From Tragulus kanchil (lineage: Eukaryota; Chordata; Mammalia; Artiodactyla; Tragulidae), in assembly GCA_022376925.1 (NCBI GenBank), contig JAIOJX010000004.1, positions 175,055,501 through 175,119,500 of the forward strand: a stretch of 64,000 nt of DNA. The letters are read 5' to 3'. Positions 53,460 through 63,779 of the stretch are shown piece after piece. The translations under genes were made by a program, and so were the position numbers. How positions within the stretch are numbered: the first letter of the stretch is position 1; each line of letters opens with the position of its first letter. A model generated the notes under the pieces. It was not told the origin of the DNA. It was given only the letters and a program-made list of their open reading frames with translations, and did not search any database.

Positions 53460-54607
53460 GGTAAGGTATTTTGAGTTTGATGTTCACTTCTAGGGAATTA
53501 ACACTTGCGTGTTTGGGTGCCCTAGTTCCTAGGAGGCAGTCACAGTGCTGAGATCAGGGTCCCCTGCCTGTGTCCAGGCTTCCCCACACTTCTGCCTGTC
53601 AGGCTGTTTTGCCTTGATGTATAGAGTCACCGAGAGAAGTGGAGTTCTACACATAGGGGCAATGGAAGGTTATCCCCCACACACAGACCCCTGTCACGTT
53701 AACTCCTGGCTCATTAGATACAGAGCGGGTCTTATTTCGCTAAGAGGAAGGATCCTGAACGCAGGAGGAGATTCCAAGGCCGTCACATTCAGTGTAGGTT
53801 AGTTCATGTGCAAGTTGATTTTGGGGATGGGGAGGGATGCCGTGACACTCGTTCTCAGTCTCTGTGATTTTCCATGGAATACCGAGGTTTCTGTTTGGCT
53901 ACTTTCTGGGAAAAAAGAAGCTGTGCTGTGATGGTCCCAGCTGGCTCGCGGCCGCGGTCTGAGACCCTGGTGCCGGTAGGGTGCCTGCAGCAGCGCAGGG
54001 GAATGGCCTTATTGCGGCTGCGAGGAGTCGGCCGCCGACAGGAAGTGATGAAATGTGTTGGGAGAATTCAGCTGGAGCCGAGGTCAGACACACCAGCAGG
54101 GTTGGGAGGAGGCAGGTACGGAAGCGGATATGCAAAGTTAGGCAGTTGAAGCCACCGCCTTCCACAGGAAAACGTGAGTGTGCTGTTTAGAACTTGAATT
54201 TCCTCTAACGGAGACCTTTTGAAAGTAAAATTTTCATTGGTTTCCCCCCCAGCCCCCACCCAGTGATAGATGTAACAGAACTCTTGCCTCATAAGCACAC
54301 CTTGGTTTAGAGCTTCTTGATGGAGAGGCTTACCCAGTTCAGGATCAACCAAAGAGTGCAGTGTTTTATCCAAGATGCCTTGAGAAAATGTCAGAGTAAA
54401 TGTTTGATTTTATTGGTGAATATGTTTTGACCTAAACAAATGAAGGTCTATGCTTTATAATTTCTACTCTGGCTTTAGATCTTATGCGCATGCTTCATTT
54501 CAAAATAAATGGAATAATTAAAAACTTCCACATGTTTTAGACAAGCTTGCATACCTCTGGCTGTGTTTTTATCTTACTGAGGAGCTAAATGAACTGTTGG
54601 ATTAGCT
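53460..54607. other. Single-copy sequence, no gene seen
   Basis: Includes a small CpG-containing patch at about 53936-54045 (GGCTCGCGGCCGCGGTCTGA, GAGTCGGCCGCCGACAGGAA). This patch is a possible regulatory site but too short to call an island. No exon is defensible. Confidence 0.4.
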
Positions 54608-56789
54608 GCTAATAAAGGGTGGGTTTTCCTCCTACCGTTAGGCGTTGCGTTTATTACATGCTGCCGTTTCCATTCCTAACAGCCAGAACTAATCCACAAG
54701 CATGCAGCTGGGACTCAGAGAGAAAACGAATGAATCAGCTTTCCCGGGCGCTGTAATTGCTGTTTCCTGACCGTCTCTTCCAGAAGCCCAGAATTAGCAT
54801 GCAGCTTGCTCCAAACCCCCTCCGTCTTCCTCCTTAGTCAGTTCTTTTTCTTCTCAGATGGACCCTGTGCCCCTATCCTCGTCCACTGCTGTCACTGGAC
54901 ACTGTTTTCATTTTTATTGGATACTAAAACGTTCTTTGTTTCAACAGCTGAGCAGCTTTACTGTATGTATTTGTTTCTTATCTTGGATGTCATATTCTGG
55001 AATTGAACAGTTTTGGCCCCCTCTCCCTTTCCCTTGTTTATGCAGAACTGCAATTCTAATTCGAAGATTTTTTTTTAAATCCTGATACCTAAGTGGTTCA
55101 TCAGTAAGTGAGGGTATTTATTGGGTTACCTGCTGTGACCGTTAGACAGACATGTCCTCCAGAGAGTGCCTCGCCAGCCCCGCCTGTGCACCCAGAGGAG
55201 CGGGTGTTCTTGTGAGGTCTTCTCCTGGCGTGAGGTATGTACATCCAACTCTTCTAGGGTTGCATGTCTCCTGTTTTCTAGAACCCCTCCATCAGATACT
55301 ATTTCTCTCAGGCCTTAATCAGGTCTCACCCTTGCTCTTATAACTTAGAATATCTGCTCAAATCCTATCCTCATAATATCTCCTACCTAATTCTAGGTGA
55401 ATTTTAATGCTGCATGTATGAAAATAATAAAGTATCCTAGCTTCAAGCTGAAGCATGTCTTGCAGGTCTGAGATTTATGTCAGTGGTAAAGTGAGCTCCC
55501 CCCACACCCCCCATGGTTAGTCTTCTGTTTTGCTCAGCCATACGATTCTCTTATTTAGGAGGTGGAGTAATTAAAAAGGTGGGAACATGGTCTTCAGCGT
55601 TTGTAGTAGCTCTTGAAGTCTCTAGAATCAGGCTCCTTCTTGTTTTTAAACTAAGGAATTAAGAGGTGGGGCTTCCCTGGTAGATCGGTGATGAGGAGCT
55701 AATAAAGGGTGGGTTTTCCTCCTACCGTTAGGCGTTGCGTTTATTACATGCTGCCGTTTCCATTCCTAACAGCCAGAACTAATCCACAAGCATGCAGCTG
55801 GGACTCAGAGAGAAAACGAATGAATCAGCTTTCCCGGGCGCTGTAATTGCTGTTTCCTGACCGTCTCTTCCAGAAGCCCAGAATTAGCATGCAGCTTGCT
55901 CCAAACCCCCTCCGTCTTCCTCCTTAGTCAGTTCTTTTTCTTCTCAGATGGACCCTGTGCCCCTATCCTCGTCCACTGCTGTCACTGGACACTGTTTTCA
56001 TTTTTATTGGATACTAAAACGTTCTTTGTTTCAACAGCTGAGCAGCTTTACTGTATGTATTTGTTTCTTATCTTGGATGTCATATTCTGGAATTGAACAG
56101 TTTTGGCCCCCTCTCCCTTTCCCTTGTTTATGCAGAACTGCAATTCTAATTCGAAGATTTTTTTTTAAATCCTGATACCTAAGTGGTTCATCAGTAAGTG
56201 AGGGTATTTATTGGGTTACCTGCTGTGACCGTTAGACAGACATGTCCTCCAGAGAGTGCCTCGCCAGCCCCGCCTGTGCACCCAGAGGAGCGGGTGTTCT
56301 TGTGAGGTCTTCTCCTGGCGTGAGGTATGTACATCCAACTCTTCTAGGGTTGCATGTCTCCTGTTTTCTAGAACCCCTCCATCAGATACTATTTCTCTCA
56401 GGCCTTAATCAGGTCTCACCCTTGCTCTTATAACTTAGAATATCTGCTCAAATCCTATCCTCATAATATCTCCTACCTAATTCTAGGTGAATTTTAATGC
56501 TGCATGTATGAAAATAATAAAGTATCCTAGCTTCAAGCTGAAGCATGTCTTGCAGGTCTGAGATTTATGTCAGTGGTAAAGTGAGCTCCCCCCACACCCC
56601 CCATGGTTAGTCTTCTGTTTTGCTCAGCCATACGATTCTCTTATTTAGGAGGTGGAGTAATTAAAAAGGTGGGAACATGGTCTTCAGCGTTTGTAGTAGC
56701 TCTTGAAGTCTCTAGAATCAGGCTCCTTCTTGTTTTTAAACTAAGGAATTAAGAGGTGGGGCTTCCCTGGTAGCTCGGTGATGAGGAGT
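54608..56789 (+). repeat. Tandem duplication M (unit 1,090 bp)
   Basis: Copy 1 is 54608-55697 and copy 2 is 55698-56787. They appear essentially identical, with one mismatch noted near the end (TAGATCGGTG versus TAGCTCGGTG). The join falls 22-30 bases into a CHR-1-like SINE, so copy 1 ends with just the first bases of that SINE (from 55678). This is the cleanest of the fifteen joins. Confidence 0.96.
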
Positions 56790-57110
56790 TCACCTGCCAA
56801 TGCAGAAGACATGAGTTCAGTCCCTAATCTGGGAGGATCCCACATGCTGCAGAGCATCTAAGCCCTTGAGCCACAACTATGGAGCCTGTGTTCTAGAGCC
56901 TCAGAGCCACGACTGTGGAGCCCATGTGCTGCAACTACTGAAGCCCGTGAGCCCTGGAGCCCGAGTTCCACAGCCAGTCACCACAACAAGAAGCCTGCTC
57001 ACCTCAACTAGAGAGTAGTCCCCACTCCCTGCAACCAAAGAAGAGCCTGTGGCAGCAGTGAAAACCCAGAATTGCCAAAAATAAATAAATAATAAATAAA
57101 TAAATTTTTA
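56760..57110 (+). mobile_element. CHR-1-like tRNA-derived SINE
   Basis: Starts GGCTTCCCTGGTAGCTCGGT, with GACATGAGTTCAGTCCCTAA as B-box region, then GGAGGATCCCACATGCTGCA, CACAACAAGAAGCCTGCTCA and ACTAGAGAGTAGTCCCCACT, and ends in AATAAATAAATAATAAATAA. AAGAGGTG occurs on both flanks and may be a short target duplication. Confidence 0.85.
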
Positions 57111-57440
57111 AAAAAATTATTAAAACCAAGAGGTGAAATTCCCTGCTGACTTGTCAAGGTCACGTGGCCTGTTGGTAGCTGAGTGAGCCTTGACCCTAGG
57201 TCTCTTGATTTCTGGGCTGTTAGCCTTTCCTTTATCTGTTTTCTCCATGTATTATCTCAAGAGTAGTAGGACTTGGCCAACACTGGCTTTTTTTATTCTG
57301 ATGAGTCCATTTTCATTTGTTTCATTTTCAAATACTCAGCTTTTATTCAGTAAATTTCCCGAGTGAGTACCATTTGGCATAGGTGTGAATACATTGCCTC
57401 TAGCACAAAGAATGTTGACATTTCTCTCTCTGAGAGATTT

Positions 57441-57680
57441 CTTTTTTTTTTGGCAACTTCTATTGATCTTTCATTTATTTATTTCCATCCATCTTCATTA
57501 TCTGGCCTGTGTGGGCCTCCCATTGCAGTGGCCCCTCTTGTTGCAGAGCTCTGGCTTGGTAGTTGGACACATCGGTCCAGCTGCTCCGTGGCTCATGGGA
57601 TCTTCCCAGGCCAGGGATCGAACTGGCTCCCCCTGCACTGCAAGGTGGTGTCCCTACCCACTGGGCCACCAGGGAAGCCC
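57441..57680 (-). mobile_element. CHR-type SINE, intermediate-tail form
   Basis: + strand T run, then GGCAACTTCTATTGATCTTT (an AGAAGT-GCC tail without the C-rich block), GGGCCTCCCATTGCAGTGGC, GGGATCGAACTGGCTCCCCC and GGGCCACCAGGGAAGCCC. A central block after GCAGAGC is deleted. The duplicate is at 58576-58815. Confidence 0.88.
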
Positions 57681-57796
57681 ATCTGTGTGAGATTTTTCTT
57701 AAAAAACAGTGTTCTCTATTTTATAAAACTTTGCTTCTTCTCCTCTAAACTAAGTCTTAATTGATACTGTTATCAGAAAACCTTACTGTATATTTC

Positions 57797-57839
57797 TCTC
57801 TCTATATATACTGTGTGTATATATATATGTGTATATGTA

Positions 57840-57897
<58 letters not shown>
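57797..57897 (+). repeat. (TA)n/(TG)n compound microsatellite
   Basis: CT, TA, TG and again a long TA run. The counterpart in copy 2 of N (about 58937-59025) is shorter, with other interruptions, so lengths differ between copies. Confidence 0.92.
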
Positions 57898-57898
<1 letters not shown>

Positions 57899-58575
57899 GC
57901 TAATTAAGAAGTCTAAACTTCACCAAGAGGGTTCTTCAGGATGTGAGAGAACTCTCAGCTTGGGAGAGCACTGGGGAGCCCCGGGGAGGAGTACTGACAG
58001 CTCTCAGCCCAGAGTAACGGGGCTTCGGAATAGGAAAGACCTGAAAACAGTACATTAGGATGTAAATAATGCGGGCAGTGATTTAACCTATTAAAATGAA
58101 ATTTACCCACAACTAACCAGAATTATTTAAACATAGCCTCACCCACCTACTGCATTTGGAGCCTCTGAGATCCAAGTGTGGGAATCAGATGCAGAAAGAG
58201 GCGAGCTGAGAGCAGCCCATGGCCGTCCAGAGCCCTGGGTGCGGCTCCCGCTGCCCAGAGTCGCTTTCAGGTGCCATGGGGAGGTTCATAGGACAGCACT
58301 TGCCTGTGTTTTCTGAAGTATTTAGAGAGTTTCTGAAAAATACACTATAGGAAAATAGGCATTTTCGTAAGTATTTTCTCCATGTATTATCTCAAGAGTA
58401 GTAGGACTTGGCCAACACTGGCTTTTTTTATTCTGATGAGTCCATTTTCATTTGTTTCATTTTCAAATACTCAGCTTTTATTCAGTAAATTTCCCGAGTG
58501 AGTACCATTTGGCATAGGTGTGAATACATTGCCTCTAGCACAAAGAATGTTGACATTTCTCTCTCTGAGAGATTT

Positions 58576-58815
58576 CTTTTTTTTTTGGCAACTTCTATTG
58601 ATCTTTCATTTATTTATTTCCATCCATCTTCATTATCTGGCCTGTGTGGGCCTCCCATTGCAGTGGCCCCTCTTGTTGCAGAGCTCTGGCTTGGTAGTTG
58701 GACACATCGGTCCAGCTGCTCCGTGGCTCATGGGATCTTCCCAGGCCAGGGATCGAACTGGCTCCCCCTGCACTGCAAGGTGGTGTCCCTACCCACTGGG
58801 CCACCAGGGAAGCCC
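58576..58815 (-). mobile_element. CHR-type SINE, second copy from duplication N
   Basis: Same element as 57441-57680 with a 1,135-bp shift. Not an independent insertion. Confidence 0.88.
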
Positions 58816-58936
58816 ATCTGTGTGAGATTTTTCTTAAAAAACAGTGTTCTCTATTTTATAAAACTTTGCTTCTTCTCCTCTAAACTAAGTCTTAATTGAT
58901 ACTGTTATCAGAAAACCTTACTGTATATTTCTCTCT

Positions 58937-58972
58937 ATATATATTGTGTGTCTATATATATGTGTATATGTA

Positions 58973-59025
<53 letters not shown>
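58937..59025 (+). repeat. (TA)n/(TG)n microsatellite, second copy
   Basis: Counterpart of 57797-57897 with a shorter CT and TA run. The length difference is the main divergence between copies of duplication N. Confidence 0.9.
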
Positions 59026-59027
<2 letters not shown>

Positions 59028-59506
59028 GCTAATTAAGAAGTCTAAACTTCACCAAGAGGGTTCTTCAGGATGTGAGAGAACTCTCAGCTTGGGAGAGCAC
59101 TGGGGAGCCCCGGGGAGGAGTACTGACAGCTCTCAGCCCAGAGTAACGGGGCTTCGGAATAGGAAAGACCTGAAAACAGTACATTAGGATGTAAATAATG
59201 CGGGCAGTGATTTAACCTATTAAAATGAAATTTACCCACAACTAACCAGAATTATTTAAACATAGCCTCACCCACCTACTGCATTTGGAGCCTCTGAGAT
59301 CCAAGTGTGGGAATCAGATGCAGAAAGAGGCGAGCTGAGAGCAGCCCATGGCCGTCCAGAGCCCTGGGTGCGGCTCCCGCTGCCCAGAGTCGCTTTCAGG
59401 TGCCATGGGGAGGTTCATAGGACAGCACTTGCCTGTGTTTTCTGAAGTATTTAGAGAGTTTCTGAAAAATACACTATAGGAAAATAGGCATTTTCGTAAG
59501 TATTTT

Positions 59507-60438
59507 AATTGTACTTGAAACTTATCAGTAGCTTTATACCTACTTTAACTGATAAAATCTGGGAATGAAGTAAGTTCCATTACTTCACATTATAAGCAGT
59601 GGTTTTCTGTACTAGGTCTGGGCTGTGTCTTCCCTGCAGGTGTTTTGATGGCTCCTTTTTGTCATTGTCCTTGAAGAAGCTGCCGCTTTCAGTTGCTGAA
59701 CCATGTGATCACATCAGGGAGTTAAGGAAAGGCTGAGAAGCCTGTTTCAGGGAGTGGCTTGGTTCACTTCTCCCATCATTCGGTTACCTTTCTTCCCCAG
59801 TTAGCATTTTATAGGTACTGTTACATTTTAGTACATATTAAGTATAGAATATATTAACTGGCTTCCTTTTCTTCATGTGTATGTGTGTAATTATGTCTGT
59901 ATATACAAACATGTTATTAATGTATAGTGGTCCTAGTCAGTAATAAGTAATATCCGACATTCCTCCTTGCTCCTAGCGATTGCCCATAGTGGGGTAGAGG
60001 GTCGTGCCTGTGAGGGGAAATGTGTGAAGGGGCATGCTGCTGGCCTTGCTGCGGGCTGAGGGGGCTTTAAAGGCAGCCCCTGAGGCTGCCCGCGGCCCAG
60101 AGCCTCGTCTCGGCCGTCCTCCCACCTCTGCTTGAGGCTGCTCTCCAGACCAGCTTCTGGCTTGGCCTCAGAAGCCCCTCTAAGGTGTCAACCCCTGAGG
60201 GTACCCCGAGTAGATCCCAGGTCCTAGAGGCGGGTGGAGAGGACTGCATGCGTGCACGCTGGGGGCAGGGGTGGATAGCAGCAATGGAGCATGCGGGCCA
60301 TTGACTTCTCAATTAGCAGATATATATATATACGGTATATAGAGAGAGCATGAAAGAGTGAATGAACGAGAGGCTTGCAGTGGTCTTCTTCCATAGAGGC
60401 TGGAGGCGCCCTGGGCTGGTCTGAAGGCATTTGCCTCT
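59507..60438. other. Single-copy sequence, no gene seen
   Basis: Contains a short (TA)n at about 60319-60343. No exon or RNA gene is defensible. Confidence 0.4.
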
Positions 60439-62650
60439 CAGTTCTGCTTTGATGTCAAGTCACAGACTAGGTGTCTATGTAGCATCTCCAACAGCCTAGG
60501 AATCTGGCCTAATTTTTTTTCTTATTAGACTATCAGACATGAATCTCTATGTGGACTAACAAGCTTGAGGTTCTATTTTTGGATAACTTAAAGAATCTGA
60601 CAGAAAGTGTCCTGAATTTGAAATGTGTGCCATGGCCATCACAGTAGTATGGGATTTAAAAGTTCTTTTTGTTAATGTGAAGCCTGTGCTACGAATTTCA
60701 TGCTGTGTTGTTTCCCATCGAGGTTTGTTCTACTGTGGAGTCCTTGAGGGAGGTCTGGGAGAATGATTTTGCAGGAAAATTCTTACCTGACAAGATGTTT
60801 TCTATGAAATTAACAAGGCTAAAATGTTGAACTTACCAATTTGGAATTTTCTTTGATTCTCAAGTTCCTGACACATATTGGGAGTGCTCATTTAGCAAAT
60901 TAAATGGCGCCCAGGGCAACATGGAGACAATGACGTGATCTCTTTGTGGCTCTTTTCTGATTTCAGCTGACTCAACAGGGCAAAATAGCACGGGGCCCAG
61001 TGGACTTGATGACCAAAGTATCTGTTGACCTAGGAAACAGAAACATTTTGTTAATTTACCATCTGAGGGTATTCAGCTCAGGTTCACTTTAGTCCTGACA
61101 TCGACTCTTGTGCAGGAATGATGTTACACATCAAGACCATGAGGCTGTGCAGAGAGGTCTCAGTAGAATTTTTTTTTTCTTTTGAGAAGAAATCTTTGCA
61201 TATTTAATGTTGACTTCTAAAGCATTCATTTATCTTAGGCACGTCCTATAGACTTCTAAGGCTGAAGAGTTTGAGTCTGGGATGGGCAGAGGTTGTCCTA
61301 ATGATGGAAAGTCGTGATGTGGGACTTGGTAAGCGGTGCTTGCTCAGCGCCTGACTGCTCTCGCTAGCAGCTCTGCTGGCACCTGGGCCGGCTCTTTGCT
61401 TATTTCCCACCGTCGTCAGCTCACTACCTGGGGAAAGAGTCCAGATGAACGCTGGGTGGCTGTATCCCTTGGTGCGTTCACTTGTGCAGGCGCTCACGCT
61501 GCTTAGGGTTGGCAGAATTTCTCCATCGTCCAGCTATAGGATCCAGTTCTGCTTTGATGTCAAGTCACAGACTAGGTGTCTATGTAGCATCTCCAACAGC
61601 CTAGGAATCTGGCCTAATTTTTTTTCTTATTAGACTATCAGACATGAATCTCTATGTGGACTAACAAGCTTGAGGTTCTATTTTTGGATAACTTAAAGAA
61701 TCTGACAGAAAGTGTCCTGAATTTGAAATGTGTGCCATGGCCATCACAGTAGTATGGGATTTAAAAGTTCTTTTTGTTAATGTGAAGCCTGTGCTACGAA
61801 TTTCATGCTGTGTTGTTTCCCATCGAGGTTTGTTCTACTGTGGAGTCCTTGAGGGAGGTCTGGGAGAATGATTTTGCAGGAAAATTCTTACCTGACAAGA
61901 TGTTTTCTATGAAATTAACAAGGCTAAAATGTTGAACTTACCAATTTGGAATTTTCTTTGATTCTCAAGTTCCTGACACATATTGGGAGTGCTCATTTAG
62001 CAAATTAAATGGCGCCCAGGGCAACATGGAGACAATGACGTGATCTCTTTGTGGCTCTTTTCTGATTTCAGCTGACTCAACAGGGCAAAATAGCACGGGG
62101 CCCAGTGGACTTGATGACCAAAGTATCTGTTGACCTAGGAAACAGAAACATTTTGTTAATTTACCATCTGAGGGTATTCAGCTCAGGTTCACTTTAGTCC
62201 TGACATCGACTCTTGTGCAGGAATGATGTTACACATCAAGACCATGAGGCTGTGCAGAGAGGTCTCAGTAGGATTTTTTTCTTTTGAGAAGAAATCTTTG
62301 CATATTTAATGTTGACTTCTAAAGCATTCATTTATCTTAGGCACGTCCTATAGACTTCTAAGGCTGAAGAGTTTGAGTCTGGGATGGGCAGAGGTTGTCC
62401 TAATGATGGAAAGTCGTGATGTGGGACTTGGTAAGCGGTGCTTGCTCAGCGCCTGACTGCTCTCGCTAGCAGCTCTGCTGGCACCTGGGCCGGCTCTTTG
62501 CTTATTTCCCACCGTCGTCAGCTCACTACCTGGGGAAAGAGTCCAGATGAACGCTGGGTGGCTGTATCCCTTGGTGCGTTCACTTGTGCAGGCGCTCACG
62601 CGCTTAGCTTAGCGCTTGGCAGAATTTCTCGTGTGCTCAGTCTGTGTCAG
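60439..62650 (+). repeat. Tandem duplication O (unit about 1,102-1,105 bp)
   Basis: Copy 1 is 60439-61543 and copy 2 starts at 61544 (CAGTTCTGCTTTGATG). The end of copy 1 (from about 61497) is a deletion-rich version of about 62600-62672 (CGCGCTTAGCTTAGCGCTTGG becomes CTGCTTAGGGTTGG). One T-run differs by three bases. Confidence 0.94.
60930..61000. promoter_or_regulatory. Candidate regulatory cluster (CRE-like and AP-1-like sites)
   Basis: Within repeat-free DNA, CCAGGGCAACATGGAGAC (X-box-like half site), TGACGTGA (CRE-like) and CAGCTGACTCA (E-box overlapping an AP-1 site) lie within about 70 bases. The second copy in O is at about 62032-62102. This is motif reading only; such motifs are common by chance. 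Confidence 0.25.
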
Positions 62651-62829
62651 GCACAGTGCTAGTAGGATCCATGATGGTTGAAACTGAGTTCTTGCCCTGA
62701 GAAGCTCACTGTCCAAGTGGGTAAGGAGATTTCTAAACTTCAGGGTGATCAGTCTCCTCCCAGTGGTACCTTCTCTGCTAGAAGAATCGGGGAGGTCAGA
62801 GAAAAACCTCAGTTTGGTTGTATGCTTTT
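62651..62829. other. Single-copy or ancient-repeat sequence
   Basis: GTGTCAGGCACAGTGCTAGT and CTGAGAAGCTCACTGTCCAA resemble a common ancient mammalian repeat segment, but the family cannot be assigned. No gene. Confidence 0.35.
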
Positions 62830-63084
62830 TTTTTTTGGCCACTTTTACTGGTCTTTCATTTATTTATCTTTGTTCTTTGGCCTGTGTGGGCCTCCCATTG
62901 CAGTGGCCTCTCTTGCTGCAGAGCACTGGCCCCAGGCGCATGCTCTCCAGAGCTCCGGCTCGGTAATCGGACACATCAGTCCAGCCACTCCATAGCACGT
63001 GGGATCTTCCCAGGCCAGGGATCGAACCGGCGCCCCTTGCACTGCAAGGTGGTGTCCCTACCCACTGGACTACCAGGGAAGCCC
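62830..63084 (-). mobile_element. CHR-type SINE, intermediate-tail form
   Basis: + strand T run, then GGCCACTTTTACTGGTCTTT (tail without C-rich block), GGGCCTCCCATTGCAGTGGC, GGGATCGAACCGGCGCCCCT and TGGACTACCAGGGAAGCCCC. The tRNA-like head is well preserved. Confidence 0.9.
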
Positions 63085-63391
63085 CGGTGGCATGTTTTGA
63101 GAGGTTTGCCAGGCAGATGAGAGGTGAAGAGAAACACATATTCAAAGGCAGGGACATCAGAGAGAACATGCTGTGTTCAGGAGTGACCGTGGCTGAGCAG
63201 TGGTGTACATGCAGCTGGGCTTCAGGCTTATCAGGTTCAGGCCAGTGTTTTCCATCCTAACCCAGTTCTTCTGAATCTTCTGTCTTTCTTTGTGACATTA
63301 CCACCTATGTTTCCTCCAAAATCAAGAATATTTTTTAAGGGTTCTTCCTTTTTTTCAATTTTTTTTCTTTTGAACTTTTAATTTTGTATTG
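63085..63391. other. Single-copy sequence, no gene seen
   Basis: T-rich toward the right end. Nothing recognised. Confidence 0.35.
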
Positions 63392-63590
63392 GAGCTTCCT
63401 TGGTGGTTCAGACAGTAATGAATCTGCCTGCAGTGCAGGAGACCTGAGTTCAGTCCCTGGGTTGGAAAGATCCCCTGGAGAAGGGAATAGCTACTGACTC
63501 CAATATTCTTGTCTGGGTAATTTCATGCACAGAGGAGCCTGGCAGGCTGCAGTCCATGGGGTGGCAGTGAGTCAGACATGACAGTTACTT
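63392..63590 (+). mobile_element. Bov-tA SINE
   Basis: AGCTTCCTTGGTGGTTCAGA, GAATCTGCCTGCAGTGCAGG, GAGTTCAGTCCCTGGGTTGG, CACAGAGGAGCCTGGCAGGC and GTGAGTCAGACATGACA follow the Bov-tA order. Confidence 0.9.
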
Positions 63591-63779
63591 TGCAGTTACG
63601 TTGCAGTGAGTGACTGACGATCACAACACAGCTGATTAAGGATGTTGTGATGGTTTCAGATGAACAGCAGAGGGACCCATGGATGTGCATGTATCCATTC
63701 TCAAAATCAGGAACTTTTAATCCTGTTCTCCACTGCCCTCTGTTCACAGGTTACTTCATCCTGTCTGTCTCTTCCCCTT

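Larger units (their letters stand above)
57239..59506 (+). repeat. Tandem duplication N (unit 1,135 bp)
   Basis: Copy 1 is 57239-58373 and copy 2 is 58374-59502, with TTTT shared at the join and both outer ends. The interior matches base for base over long runs. The main difference is in the TA/TG microsatellite, which is longer and differently interrupted in copy 1. Confidence 0.96.

Noticed and set aside
53936..54045. Second CpG island or alternative promoter
   Set aside because: The CpG-containing patch is only about 100 bases and the surroundings are ordinary.
60967..61050. Possible exon after the acceptor-like TTTTCTGATTTCAG
   Set aside because: One frame stays open for about 40 codons, but no donor is convincing and the peptide matches nothing I recognise. 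It was kept only as a possible regulatory stretch.
5177..62672. Repeated units as a CRISPR-like or satellite array
   Set aside because: Each unit occurs only two (in part three) times, the fifteen units are unrelated to each other, and there are no spacers.
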